Assembly (NCBI RefSeq): GCF_009932555.1 | Contig: NZ_BLJO01000002.1 | Coordinates: 578,910 to 642,909, forward strand | From: Steroidobacter agaridevorans | Lineage (GTDB): Bacteria; Pseudomonadota; Gammaproteobacteria; Steroidobacterales; Steroidobacteraceae | DNA length: 64,000 nucleotides | Direction of reading: 5' to 3' | Shown here: positions 1 through 8,928 of the stretch, one piece after another | How the letters are laid out: every line of letters begins with the position of its first letter | Position numbering within the stretch: the first letter of the stretch is position 1 | The notes under the pieces: generated by a model | The model's database searches: none | What the model was told of the DNA's origin: nothing | The model's input: the letters and a program-made list of their open reading frames with translations, nothing else | Translations under genes and position numbers: made by a program

Positions 1-609
1 GATCCAGGGCGAGGTCGGCAGGACCCAATCCTGCGCAGGATAGCCCGTGACGTCGAAAGTGCGGACCAGATCGCCTGACGCAATCGTATCGCCGACCTGG
101 TAGTTGAGCCTGCCCGGCGACGCGGTCACACCGTCGATGGTGTATGTGACGTTGATGGTCTGGGGCGTGCCGATGATGCCTGAAGTGCATGCGATGCTCG
201 TGGTGCAGGCGGTCACGGTGATGACGCTGCTGTAACTTCCGGGGCCGCCAAGAGTCATGGGAGCAACGGGATAGACCTGGGCCGTGCCGGAGGTCGGCCC
301 GGAGATGGCGATATTGCCGACCGAGCTGACGGCAGGGCCCGAAACGCGCGCATTGATGTACAGCGTTTGTGGCGAGACGCCGCTGACCGTGCCGGTAATC
401 GTCATCGGCGGCAAGGCGCCGCTTTCGATGGAGGTGGCCGAAAATGTCAGCGAAGCCGGCGAGATCGTAAACTGACCTTGATTCCCCGAAGAGCCGCCTC
501 CGCCGCCCCCACCACCACTGTCACCGCCGCCTCCGCCACCGCAAGCGGACAACATGAATCCCATGCACAAGACGACCATCGTCCCATGACGACCTGCATT
601 CGCTGCCAT
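1..609 (-). CDS. Secreted lipoprotein with Ig-like beta domains, partial
   Basis: The reading frame is open from an ATG at 609 down to base 1, giving 203 residues; the 3' end lies outside the window. The N-terminus has a hydrophobic stretch followed by the lipobox LSAC (Cys about residue 23), then a run of Gly and Ser (CGGGGGD...GGGGGGGSS), the usual flexible tether of outer-membrane lipoproteins. The rest is rich in Thr, Ser, Gly and Val and looks like stacked immunoglobulin-like strands; a C-terminal stretch (DVTGYPAQDWVLPTSPW) recalls BACON-type domains, but that is a weak resemblance. The likely location is the cell surface or periplasmic face of the outer membrane. The substrate or partner is unknown. 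Confidence 0.75.
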   Translation of the reverse strand, partial: MAANAGRHGTMVVLCMGFMLSACGGGGGGDSGGGGGGGGSSGNQGQFTISPASLTFSATSIESGALPPMTITGTVSGVSPQTLYINARVSGPAVSSVGNIAISGPTSGTAQVYPVAPMTLGGPGSYSSVITVTACTTSIACTSGIIGTPQTINVTYTIDGVTASPGRLNYQVGDTIASGDLVRTFDVTGYPAQDWVLPTSPWI

Positions 610-772
610 GCGTGTCCCGCTGAACTTTGAATTGTGATTGTTAGCGCTAGTCTAAAGGATCGCTCGGCGGCCGAACAAATATTCGGACGCCCTGCTCCCT
701 CAGCGCGCGCCAACCGGCATCAACGGAAGCTCAACCCGGGACGGGATGTCTTTTCGGCTGGAAAGTTCTGGA

Positions 773-1057
773 TCAGCTCGTCGCCGCCTGCCACTGCGGA
801 TTTCGCTGGCGCCATGCCAGCAGCATGTTCTGAATCTGCACATTGAGCTTGTTGGGATTGTCGATGTCCCTGCCGACGAAGTTGCGCTGGAACAGCTCGC
901 CCAGATCGCCGGGGTTGGCGTTTTGAACGATCGTGTTTCTTTGAGCGGTGTCTGTTGCATCCAGCAGACGAAGCATCAACGTTTGTTGCACGGGCGACAG
1001 ACCGCGCAAGATATGACCGATAAATGCATCCACGCTCGCTACAGGTACATCGCTCAT
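773..1057 (-). CDS. Small hypothetical protein (94 aa)
   Basis: A 94-residue protein begins MSDVPVASVDAFIGHILRG and is predicted mostly helical, with no signal peptide or membrane segment. I do not recognise the family. The start is supported by GGAG six bases upstream of the ATG. It is divergent from the ECF sigma factor gene, with 160 bases between the two starts, so the two may share a control region. It contains several Gln/Asn residues and a Trp-rich end (LLAWRQRNPQWQ). It could be a small regulatory or partner protein, but nothing in the sequence shows a role. Confidence 0.6.
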   Translation of the reverse strand: MSDVPVASVDAFIGHILRGLSPVQQTLMLRLLDATDTAQRNTIVQNANPGDLGELFQRNFVGRDIDNPNKLNVQIQNMLLAWRQRNPQWQAATS

Positions 1058-1114
1058 CGCTTACTCCGTGCTCAAGATTCGCAGCGATTCTAGATCGGGA
1101 ATCCTCGAAACGCC

Positions 1115-1134
1115 ATGCGCTCATGGGAGCGCAT
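1115..1134. promoter_or_regulatory. Inverted repeat in divergent upstream region
   Basis: Perfect 8-base arms ATGCGCTC and GAGCGCAT are separated by ATGG. The element sits between the 94-residue gene on the minus strand and the ECF sigma factor on the plus strand, about 85 bases before the sigma start. It could be an operator or a transcript hairpin; no regulator is identified. Confidence 0.3.
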
Positions 1135-1217
1135 ATGGCTTTGTAAACTATCCAGAACGATCCATAGGCATGTAAGAAAATCAGCCCTGCCTGCTACTAA
1201 TAGTGCAAAGGAGACAG

Positions 1218-1727
1218 ATGCTGAAAGCCGAACGCGATCGGATATTCGAGGAGTGGATGGAGGCGCACCAGGCCATCCTGTTCAAGGTGGCGCGCGCCTA
1301 CGGCGCGACGCACGCCGATCGCGAGGATCTTTTTCAGCAGATGGCTCTGCAGGTGTGGCATTCCATCGAAGCGTTTCGCGGCGAGGCTGCTGTCAGCACT
1401 TGGATCTACCAAGTGGCATTGAATACGGCGCTCGCGTGGAATCGCAAGGAGCGCAAACATGGACAGGGCCGGCAGGATCTGGAGGCTGCGACGGGCTTGC
1501 TCGTCTCACCTGCCAGTCACGACCCGCGGCTCGAGTGGATCTACCAGCGGATCGCGGAGCTCGATGAAGTCAACCGCTCGCTCGCACTGCTGATGCTCGA
1601 CGGCTTCAGCTATCGCGACATGTCGCAAATCCTCGGCATCAGTGAAAGCAACGTCGGCGTGAAGATCAATCGCATCAAGGCGACGCTGGTCGCGCAGCTG
1701 GCGAAGGAATCGAACGATGAACTTTGA
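1218..1727 (+). CDS. ECF-type RNA polymerase sigma factor
   Basis: This 169-residue protein has the two-domain layout of extracytoplasmic-function sigma factors. Region 2 spans roughly residues 10-75 (FQQMALQVWHSIEAFRGEA, then STWIYQVALNTALAWNRK, the helix that melts and binds the -10 element). Region 4 spans roughly 105-160 and contains the HTH GFSYRDMSQILGISESNVGV that reads the -35 element. The ATG at 1218 is chosen over an in-frame GTG at 1203 because AAAGGAG lies at 1207-1213. Its stop overlaps the start of the next gene by 11 bases, so the two are probably co-translated and functionally linked, as with sigma/anti-sigma pairs. The target regulon cannot be read from this window. Confidence 0.88.
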   Translation: MLKAERDRIFEEWMEAHQAILFKVARAYGATHADREDLFQQMALQVWHSIEAFRGEAAVSTWIYQVALNTALAWNRKERKHGQGRQDLEAATGLLVSPASHDPRLEWIYQRIAELDEVNRSLALLMLDGFSYRDMSQILGISESNVGVKINRIKATLVAQLAKESNDEL

Positions 1728-2355
1728 TCAGATGCTCGAGACCTGGCGCACTCAGGACAAGGCGCCGCTCTACGGTGTGAGGCGCGAGCTGCTTCGGCTG
1801 GGCGTTCCAGGAGAGCAGGCCGATCTGGACCGTGCGCTGGGCCGGGATTTGTGGGGCGTCTACTGGGGCACTCTGGGAACGAGCGTCGCGTGGCTAGCGG
1901 TCGTGTTCGGGCTGCTCTTCGCGGCGATTTCCTGGGGCGATGTCATTCCGAGCGCGTGGGACTACGTGGCGCTGGGCATCGGCATAGGGACGATTCTGTT
2001 GTCGGCCGGCGCGTATCGAGCGAGCCGCAAGCGTCAGGCTCTGTACGCGCGCGGCTTTGGCAATTCGATTCAAGAAGAAATCCGGCGCAACCTGGCGCGA
2101 GTGGATTACCAGCTTTCGCGGTACGGACGATTGACGTCGTTGCTGATGTACGCGCCCATGGCCGTGGCCGGGATCCTCACCTTCTGGGTCATCGTCCGAC
2201 TAAGCGGCAAACCGTTCGACTGGCTGCACGCGGCTGCGAGCCTGCTCTTCATCGTCCCAGGGTGGGTGGTATGGAGCCTCTGGTTCAAAAAGCATTTGCT
2301 GGCGTACAGGCGACGCTTCAGTGAGTTGCTCGGACTGCTCAATCCAGGCAATTGA
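1717..2355 (+). CDS. Four-helix membrane protein paired with the ECF sigma factor
   Basis: This 212-residue protein has a cytoplasmic N-terminal segment of about 55 residues and then four hydrophobic stretches: two in the 60-110 region (WLAVVFGLLFAAISW, ALGIGIGTILLSAG) and two in the 145-195 region (LLMYAPMAVAGILTFWVIV, AASLLFIVPGWVVWSLWF). A charged loop between the pairs (about 110-140) is rich in Arg and Gln. Its start overlaps the sigma factor gene by 11 bases. Position and topology fit a membrane-bound anti-sigma factor or sensor, with the N-terminal segment as the possible sigma-binding part, but I see no ZAS zinc motif (HxxxCxxC), so the role is inferred from context only. Confidence 0.7.
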   Translation: MNFDQMLETWRTQDKAPLYGVRRELLRLGVPGEQADLDRALGRDLWGVYWGTLGTSVAWLAVVFGLLFAAISWGDVIPSAWDYVALGIGIGTILLSAGAYRASRKRQALYARGFGNSIQEEIRRNLARVDYQLSRYGRLTSLLMYAPMAVAGILTFWVIVRLSGKPFDWLHAAASLLFIVPGWVVWSLWFKKHLLAYRRRFSELLGLLNPGN

Positions 2356-2373
2356 AACGCATTGAAGCGACGC

Positions 2374-3601
2374 CTACACCTTTGACCGCGACGCGCACTG
2401 CGCAAGCATGGTCAGCATGGCAAGTCCGATGAGCAGCAACCAGTCCATAGACCCGCCGCCGCCGCTACGAGGCGTGTTCCCAGGAGGCGTGTTCCCGGAA
2501 GGCGTCGATCCCGACTGCCCCGTCACTGTCACTGTTACCGTCGCCGGCGCCGATTCGCCGCCGGCGTTATCTGCAGCCACATACGTGAAGCTGTCCGAAC
2601 CGCTGAACGCCGCATTGGCTTTGTAATGGGCGACTCCGCTCGAGTCGATGGTCACGGTGCCGTTCGCAGGCGACGTGACGATGCGAGCGCCCCATTGCAT
2701 CACTTGACCATCGACGTCGGAGTCGTCACCTGACCCGCTGCTGCGCCCACAGACAGCAACTGATCTGAGACCAGATCGGTGACCTGTTCGAAGCTGGCAA
2801 TCGTGCCATTGGTGCGTGCCAGTTGCCGTGGCCCGCCAGCGTACTGAGCTGCGGGGCGTCGGCGCCTCCAGTCCACTTGTAAATGCCTGCATGCGTGCTG
2901 CTGCGACCGACGGCTATATACAGCGCATCTTCCAGCTCGGAAATCCACGCGATTGTCGCACTCCCGAGCGCAGGATCGGTAAAGTCCATCACCAGTCGAG
3001 GAGCGCCGCCCCCTATCGTCCAGCCATCCGTAACCCACAATTCGGCGCCCTCGTCGGCGGTTCGCGCGGCAAAGTAGATACGATCGGCGACACTCGCTCC
3101 ATCCCGAGCGTCGCATCCTGTTCAAAGGATGCGAGCCGCCATGTTCCCGCGACCGTGCCGTCGGTGCGCCAGAGCTCGGAGTGAGCAACCCTGAACACCA
3201 CAACGTTGGCTGGCAATTCCCCGACCAGCGACATCGGCCCGAGCGCGGACTCGATCAGCTTGAACGTCCCTGCCGCCGTACCGTCGGATACCCATAGAGC
3301 GTAACTTGCAATCCCAGCTCCATCGATCGGGTTCTTTGCGCCCCACAGTGCGAGGGAGCCAATCGAGGCCAGCGGCGCCGGCTCGAACAAGGCCGTGGAC
3401 GCACTCGGTGCGACGATGCGCTGCGTGCCGTTGCTCGTGCCATCGGTGCGCCAGATGCCCAGACCTGTCGTGGCGAATTGATGACCCGAGCTGAGTAACG
3501 GTCGAGCTGCCGATGCCCGGCCGCTCATTGATGTCCTTTACGAACTCCGCGCTTCGAGCGACGGTTGACATCGTCCGGTCGTGTATAGATCGACCCGGCA
3601 A
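2374..3601 (-). pseudogene. Decayed ELWxxDGT-repeat surface protein with GlyGly-CTERM-like tail
   Basis: Coding fragments in all three minus-strand frames join into one protein if about four frameshifts are corrected. From 5' to 3' they are: FVKDINERPGIGSS (typical opening of ELWxxDGT proteins; frame ending near 3540), then GIWRTDGTSNGT, ALWVSDGTAAGT and SELWRTDGTVAGT (frame of 3528-3013), then AELWVTDGWTIGG and YIAVG...GIYKWTGG (frame of 3040-2760), then a short piece in the third frame (about 2840-2700), then a cadherin/Ig-like domain (GTVTIDSSGVAHYKA...FTYVAADNAGG) and the tail SGGGGSMDWLLLIGLAMLTM ending at 2374. The N-terminus has no signal peptide, so the 5' end also appears lost. Proteins of this repeat family are secreted; the tail suggests sorting by rhombosortase. 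It sits beside a duplicated sigma fragment, so the region has been rearranged. Confidence 0.75.
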
Positions 3602-3625
3602 CCCGATGGGCTAGACATACATTTG

Positions 3626-3676
3626 CTACCGGCGAATTTGCGGACTCGATGAAGTCAGCCGCTCGCTCGCGCCGCT
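3626..3676 (+). repeat. Relic of ECF sigma factor region 4 (duplicate of 1541-1591)
   Basis: Bases 3645-3676 match 1560-1591 inside the ECF sigma gene at 29 of 32 positions in the same orientation, and weaker similarity extends left to the CTACC at 3626 (matching 1541). Translated, the copy reads LDEVSRSLAPL against LDEVNRSLALL in the intact gene. It ends at the stop codon of the DUF349 gene. This looks like the remnant of a duplicated sigma gene, with the decayed repeat gene lying between the two copies. Confidence 0.55.
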
Positions 3677-5972
3677 ACAGCGCCTTTCTCCGGCACGCCT
3701 TGAAGCGTTCCAGCAGCTGAACATACGTTCCCTCTTCCATGGGTCCGACACCCAGCCATTCGAGCGTCAACGCATCGAGCCCTTCTTCGGCTTTGATGCC
3801 TTGACCCATGCTTTGCATCAGGCGCTTCACCTGATACTCGCGACGTAGCGTCTGATCGGCGTCGGGCGTTGGCGTGTCGGTCAGGATCTCGGCACGGACG
3901 CAGAGTGTTCTCAGCGCCAGCTCGTTCGCGGCGAGATCGTTGCTGCCGGGCTGCGCGAGAGCGTGCTTCAACGTTTCCAAGCCGCGCTTCGGCCACTTCA
4001 CGGCGCTCGCCAGCTGGGACTCCGCAGTTTGCTTCAACGTATCGCGCTCAGCCTCGTCGGCGTTGCGAGCGACGGCCAGTCGATAGGCACGCACGGCGTT
4101 CGAGCCGTCGAGTAGCGCCGTCCAACCCTGCTCCGCGTCTCTCGCATGCTGTTGAGCGACGGCTTTGCGACCACGCTCGAACGCCCGCTCGAAACGGTTC
4201 TGCAGCTGACGCGCGTCGGCTTTCGGCAATTCCTCGATGGCATCGAAGGCATCCCGCAGCTCGGGGAGTTTCTTTGCACCGTCGAGCAGTTCCTGGCCTG
4301 ACAGCTGCGCGATCTTCTCGATCTCCTCGCACAGAGCGAGGGCCTGAGACTTGTTGGCATCCAACGCTGCGTTCTGGGTCGCAAACTCCTGCTGACGCTT
4401 CTGGAACAGCGCATCGCATTGCTTGCGGAATTCCTCCCACAGCTTGCGATCGTCGTCGCGCGACACGGGGCCGACGGCTTTCCATTTCTCCTGCAGCCGC
4501 TTGACCTCATCGATGGCCTTGCGCGTCTCGGGCGATCCGACGAGCGCGCGAGCACGCTCGATCAGCGACTTCTTTTCTTTGACGTTGCGCGCGTATTCGG
4601 CGTCGATCCGATTCTGCAGAGACGCCGTCAATTCATTGAAGCGCCCCTGCAGCTGTTCGGCCGCACTGGGATCTACGGGCGAGTGTTGCCGCCAGAGCTG
4701 CCTGGCTTCGCGCACTGCTGTAATCACGTTGCGCCAATCGGGCTGCTCCCAATTGTGCTGCGACTCGAAGTTGGCCAGGCGCTCGAACAGCTGACCGCGC
4801 TGACGCAGATTCTCTTCCTTGACTTGATCCTGAGCTTCGAAAAATTCACGGCATGGCTGAAACGCCTTCTGCGCGGCTTCGTGGAAACGTTGCCACTCCG
4901 CCTCGCCATTCTCGCCGGCGCCTTTGCTCAAGGTGCGCCATTGTTCCTGCAGATCCTTGATGTGCCCGGCGAGCGCCGTGGGATGCAGCGTCGCACCGAT
5001 CAGCGACTCCATCCGTTCGATCAGCTCGATGCGCTTGGGCGCGACCGAAAAGCTCTTCCAGTCCTTCAGCTCCTGCAGCTTTTCATCGAGCTGGCGCAGT
5101 TGGTTGGCCAGATGCGCCGGCAAATGCGGTGCGTGGGCCAGCTTGTCTTCGATGCCTCTGCGCAGGCCGGCCGCCGTCTTGCTGCTGCCGGCCGCGAGGG
5201 CGCCATGCGCCTTGCGAATCAAGCCGCCGATCTGGCGCAAGGCTTTCGCTTCGGCCTCATGTTTCTCGACTTCGGCCTGGTGCTCGACTTCCTGGACGTG
5301 GGCACGTTCAGCCGCAGCGGCCGCGGCGGTCTTTTCTTCCTGCTCCCGTTGCAATTGGGCCTGAGCGGCCGCGTTGGCCGCGGCCAGCTGGCGGGCCGCT
5401 TCGACGGCAATTTGTCGCAAATGTTGAGCGATGACTTCCCGGGCGCGGTCGATGGCCTGCCGGGTTTTCTCGGCGACCTCCGGGTCTGCGTGGGTCGCCA
5501 CGGCCGACCAGCGCCCCTCGAGCTGTTCCAGCGTGGGCGTGAACAGGGGATCGAACGGGCGATGGCTGTGCTTTTCGATGGCGGCGGCGGTGGCCGCCAC
5601 TTCGGCGTGCAGGTGTTCGACTTCGCGCTCCTGCGCCAGGACCGAATCCCGCTTGCGAGTCAGGATCTTGTAGACGCTTTTGTCCTTACCGCCCCGCGCG
5701 TTGCGGATCAGCTCGCGAATCTGCCCCGGATCGTCGATGGCCTCGGCCGCCTGCTGGCGGATCCGGGTCGACGAGCCCTCGATGACCAGCCTGGCGATGG
5801 TCTGCACATCACCGCCCGCAATGGCCGCCTGCAAGCCCTGCTCCTCCTGCCCGGCGAGCAAGGCGGCTTCCGGAGCACGCGGCTCCGGCGGCGCCTTGGG
5901 CGCTACGGGCTCCGGATGCTTCACGGCGGCTGAAGGTGGCGGCGCTTTACGAAAGCGTGAGAACAGCGACAT
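3675..5972 (-). CDS. DUF349 domain protein, long coiled coil
   Basis: This 765-residue protein starts MSLFSRFRKAPPP and continues with a Pro/Ala-rich linker, then long Ala/Glu/Gln/Lys helices. An Ala- and Glu-rich coiled coil covers about residues 180-260 (AQAQLQREQEEK, AEVEKHEAEAKALR). Several DUF349-type helical repeats follow in the C-terminal half, with the signature pattern LQEKWKAVGPVSRDDDRKLWEEF. There is no signal peptide or membrane segment, so it is cytoplasmic. The molecular function of DUF349 proteins is not established to my knowledge. The stop codon overlaps the sigma-fragment repeat, so the extreme C-terminus (ERFKACRRKAL) may have been altered by that rearrangement. Confidence 0.85.
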   Translation of the reverse strand: MSLFSRFRKAPPPSAAVKHPEPVAPKAPPEPRAPEAALLAGQEEQGLQAAIAGGDVQTIARLVIEGSSTRIRQQAAEAIDDPGQIRELIRNARGGKDKSVYKILTRKRDSVLAQEREVEHLHAEVAATAAAIEKHSHRPFDPLFTPTLEQLEGRWSAVATHADPEVAEKTRQAIDRAREVIAQHLRQIAVEAARQLAAANAAAQAQLQREQEEKTAAAAAAERAHVQEVEHQAEVEKHEAEAKALRQIGGLIRKAHGALAAGSSKTAAGLRRGIEDKLAHAPHLPAHLANQLRQLDEKLQELKDWKSFSVAPKRIELIERMESLIGATLHPTALAGHIKDLQEQWRTLSKGAGENGEAEWQRFHEAAQKAFQPCREFFEAQDQVKEENLRQRGQLFERLANFESQHNWEQPDWRNVITAVREARQLWRQHSPVDPSAAEQLQGRFNELTASLQNRIDAEYARNVKEKKSLIERARALVGSPETRKAIDEVKRLQEKWKAVGPVSRDDDRKLWEEFRKQCDALFQKRQQEFATQNAALDANKSQALALCEEIEKIAQLSGQELLDGAKKLPELRDAFDAIEELPKADARQLQNRFERAFERGRKAVAQQHARDAEQGWTALLDGSNAVRAYRLAVARNADEAERDTLKQTAESQLASAVKWPKRGLETLKHALAQPGSNDLAANELALRTLCVRAEILTDTPTPDADQTLRREYQVKRLMQSMGQGIKAEEGLDALTLEWLGVGPMEEGTYVQLLERFKACRRKAL

Positions 5973-6088
5973 CGAACGACCTGACTTGAGTCTCCCCGGA
6001 CGCCTACTTTAGCGGATCCGCGTTACCGAAGCTGCAAGCTCCCCGGTTACAATCGCCGCCCGCCGACGGCATGACGCGATAACGTTGC

Positions 6089-6418
6089 ATGGGACATCTG
6101 ATCGAGCTCAATGACACGCTGAAGCTCAAGCGCGGCGCCGGCTTTCCCGCCGAGCTTCGCGTCGGCGGCGTTTATGATTTTTCGATTGCCGGCCGCCGGC
6201 TCTACAACCTCAGGCCCACGCGCGTGTTCCTGGTCGAAGAGATCGACGGCCGATGGAATGTCGTGGGCCACGCGATGATCCTGCGACAAACGATCGATGC
6301 GGTGACCGACCGCACGTCCGGTCAGTTCGAAGTCTCGCAGCTCTATCCGCCGGAGTACTCGCAGCTGGTGAATCGGTTCGATGCGCCGGCCGGTAAGGGA
6401 TACTCGTCCGATGTGTAG
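6089..6418 (+). CDS. Small conserved-looking hypothetical protein (109 aa)
   Basis: This 109-residue protein begins MGHLIELNDTLKLKRGAGFP. It appears to be a compact beta-rich domain (RVGGVYDFSIAGRRLYNLRPTRVF, then RWNVVGHAMILRQTI) with no signal peptide or membrane helix. The pattern resembles small beta-barrel proteins that sense or bind ligands, but I do not recognise the family. No clear ribosome-binding site precedes the ATG, so the transcript may be leaderless or the start slightly different. It is divergent from the DUF349 gene, 116 bases away. Confidence 0.65.
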   Translation: MGHLIELNDTLKLKRGAGFPAELRVGGVYDFSIAGRRLYNLRPTRVFLVEEIDGRWNVVGHAMILRQTIDAVTDRTSGQFEVSQLYPPEYSQLVNRFDAPAGKGYSSDV

Positions 6419-6799
6419 ATGAATCGCTGCAGTGCCTGACGAAAATTTTTGACCGCACAACGTGCAGGAACTTTGCAGCCAAAACGGCGTTGCAAACTTC
6501 ATGAGGAGCTGCGCACGACAAAAGACCACGAGCGCGTCGGACATGACGCCGTGGTGTCTGCAGTTCTTACGCAAGACGATCTGGCGCCGACGCAAGGGAC
6601 ATCATGCGCTTCGCGTGCCAGCGCGCTACTCCGCCATCGGCAAACAACATCGCTCGCAAGATCGCCCGATGCTGAGTAACACCAGCTGCTCCGCGCTCTT
6701 GTCGCCGGCTGCCTCCGCCGCAGCCTGCCTCTCCTCTCCACCGTAGCACCCGACCTCTCTTAGCTCTCGAAAATCTCTCGAGTCGAAGAGGGTCTTGCC
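6419..6799. other. Intergenic region, no supported gene
   Basis: These 381 bases hold only short overlapping reading frames without ribosome-binding sites or recognisable protein patterns. The last 30 bases before 6800 contain a short CTCGA-rich stretch and presumably the leader of the acyltransferase gene. No tRNA, repeat array or terminator was found. Confidence 0.5.
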
Positions 6800-8809
6800 A
6801 TGCGCCCTGACGTCCAGTCAGCGGAGCACGCCAAGCACTTCCAATATCGCCCGGCAGTCGATGGCCTGCGCGGCGTGGCGGTGCTTGCCGTGCTTGGATT
6901 TCATGCGTTTCCAGAAACCGTCACCGGCGGCTACGTCGGCGTCGATGTGTTTTTCGTCATTTCCGGCTTTCTGATCACGGGCATCATCGCGCGCCAGTTG
7001 CTGCACGCGGATTTTTCCTTCGCGGATTTCTATTGGCGACGTGTCCGGCGCTTGTTTCCTGCGCTGGTGCTGGTGCTGGCGACGACGCTGGCGCTCGGTT
7101 GGTTTCTGCTCTTGCCCAACGAGTTCAAGCAACTCGGCAAGCATGCGAGCGCCGCCGCGGCGTTCGTGGCGAACTTCGCGCTCTGGCGCGAAAGCGGCTA
7201 CTTCGACACCGCCGCGGAGTTCAAGCCGCTCCTGCACCTGTGGTCTTTGGGAATCGAAGAACAGTTCTATCTGTTATGGCCTGCGGTACTCGTGGCGCTC
7301 TGGAAACGCAAGAACGCGCTGTTCGCTATCCTGTCGCTGCTGGTGCTCGCGTCGTTCGCATTGAGCGTGCACATGGCGCAGTCGGCGCCGGTCGCCAATT
7401 TCTTCTGGCCTGTGTCGCGATTCTGGGAATTGGGCGCCGGCTGTCTGTTGGCGCTGGCGATCGAGCGTCCGGCGCATGCAGCGCTGAGCGCCGAAACCGG
7501 CGACCGACGCTTTCTGGACATCGGTTATAACTTCCTGCCCCTCGCCGGCCTGGCGTTGATCCTCGCTTCGGTCGTGGGTTTCGATACGACCACGCCGTTC
7601 CCAGGGTGGCCCGCATTGTTGCCCGTCGTCGGGACGTTGTTCATCCTGGCAACGCCCGGCGACGCTTGGATTCAGCGCAATGTGCTCGGCTCACGCCTGT
7701 TGGTGTGGTTCGGTCTGATCAGCTACGCGCTGTATTTGTGGCACTGGCCGCTGCTCTCGTTTCTGAACATTCTCGAAGCGGGCTTGCCGCCGCTGGCGGT
7801 CCGTTGGGTCGCGCTGCTATCGAGCATCGTGCTGGCCTGGCTCACCTATCGCTATATCGAACTGCCGGTGCGAAGACACAAAGAACGCCGATTCAACTTT
7901 CGTCTGGCCGCTGCCGCTGCGGTCGCCGGTGTCGCGGGATTGGTCGTGTATGTCACAGGCGGCGTCGCGCAACGCTTCGATGCGGACATACGAGCCCTGC
8001 ATCACGGCCCGAGACTCGATAAACAGTGTCACGCCCGGTTCGGCGCGACGGCGCCGATCAACTATTGCCGTACCACCAGCGCCCAACCTCCGTCGATCCT
8101 GTTCGTCGGCGACTCGCGCGCGCATGCGATCTACGAAGTCGCCGCGCCGTTGTTGGCGCCAAAGCAACCGGTCATGTTACTCGGGCGCGGCGGTTGTCCA
8201 CCCGTGCTGAACGTCCGCGTCAGCGGCTACGACCCCAACGAAAAAGAGTGCCAACAGGTCTGGCGAACCTTCGTCGACTATGCGCACCGGACCAAGCCGA
8301 AAGTCATCGTGGTCGTCGGCAATGGCTCCTTCCTGATCTCCGATCCCGACATTCGCTTGAGCCGTGAGGGCGCCGGGGCCGCGGAAACGAAGGAAGCGAT
8401 CTTCGAGTATGGAGTGCGCACCTTGTTGAGCGAGCTCACCCGCTTCTCCCGCGTGATCTATCTCGGTGAGATCCCCGCCTACTCCACCTCTCCCGCCTGC
8501 TTCCTTCGCGCCGTCAAACTGCCATCGACTGAGTGCTATCCGGAGCTCGCTCGCGAGCAAGTGGAGTTGGCGATGGCGCCGTATAACCGGGTCCTGGATC
8601 GGGTCCAGGAATCGTTTCCAGGGGTGCAACTGGTCGATGCCATCGCCGTTCTCTGCGCTGCCAATGTTTGCTCGCAGCGTCCGCCCGGCAAGCCCATCTT
8701 GTATAGCGATGCGGTGCACCTGAGCCCCGCGGGTGCGCGCTTGCTGGTGGAAAATACCCAGCTCACCAGCTTGATCTCGCGCGATCTGGTGAGCGCGGAC
8801 TCCGGCTAG
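6800..8809 (+). CDS. OafA/YrhL-type membrane acyltransferase fused to SGNH domain
   Basis: The 669-residue protein has an N-terminal acyltransferase-3 domain of about ten membrane helices (residues about 15-370). It carries the family signatures VDGLRGVAVLAVLGFH, GVDVFFVISGFLITG, HLWSLGIEEQFYLLWP and SYALYLWHWPLL. A C-terminal SGNH hydrolase-like domain (about 415-660) has FVGDSRAHAIYE (nucleophile block) and DAVHLSPAGA (Asp-x-x-His block). Fusions of this kind acetylate or otherwise acylate lipopolysaccharide O-antigen, peptidoglycan or other exopolysaccharide: the membrane part moves the acyl group across the membrane and the SGNH part transfers it. The acceptor is not shown by the sequence. 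The next gene also encodes an SGNH protein, so the two may modify the same surface glycan. Confidence 0.9.
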   Translation: MRPDVQSAEHAKHFQYRPAVDGLRGVAVLAVLGFHAFPETVTGGYVGVDVFFVISGFLITGIIARQLLHADFSFADFYWRRVRRLFPALVLVLATTLALGWFLLLPNEFKQLGKHASAAAAFVANFALWRESGYFDTAAEFKPLLHLWSLGIEEQFYLLWPAVLVALWKRKNALFAILSLLVLASFALSVHMAQSAPVANFFWPVSRFWELGAGCLLALAIERPAHAALSAETGDRRFLDIGYNFLPLAGLALILASVVGFDTTTPFPGWPALLPVVGTLFILATPGDAWIQRNVLGSRLLVWFGLISYALYLWHWPLLSFLNILEAGLPPLAVRWVALLSSIVLAWLTYRYIELPVRRHKERRFNFRLAAAAAVAGVAGLVVYVTGGVAQRFDADIRALHHGPRLDKQCHARFGATAPINYCRTTSAQPPSILFVGDSRAHAIYEVAAPLLAPKQPVMLLGRGGCPPVLNVRVSGYDPNEKECQQVWRTFVDYAHRTKPKVIVVVGNGSFLISDPDIRLSREGAGAAETKEAIFEYGVRTLLSELTRFSRVIYLGEIPAYSTSPACFLRAVKLPSTECYPELAREQVELAMAPYNRVLDRVQESFPGVQLVDAIAVLCAANVCSQRPPGKPILYSDAVHLSPAGARLLVENTQLTSLISRDLVSADSG

Positions 8810-8928
8810 CAGCAGGCATGTAGTATTCAACGGAACCAAAGTAGTTCCTGCCGACGTTTATTCCTCCGAGCAGCGGGCGCCGGTGAGCTCGGGGTGAGGC
8901 GCGCTCGCATCACCAGGACGAGACAACG

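Noticed and set aside
4419-5933. 504-residue open frame on the plus strand inside the DUF349 gene
   Set aside because: It is antisense to a coiled-coil gene with a strong protein pattern; the long frame comes from GC-rich codon bias and shows no family motif.
6462-6746. 94-residue frame in the 6.4-6.8 kb gap
   Set aside because: No ribosome-binding site, low-complexity Ser/Ala/Arg content and overlapping frames of similar length on both strands.
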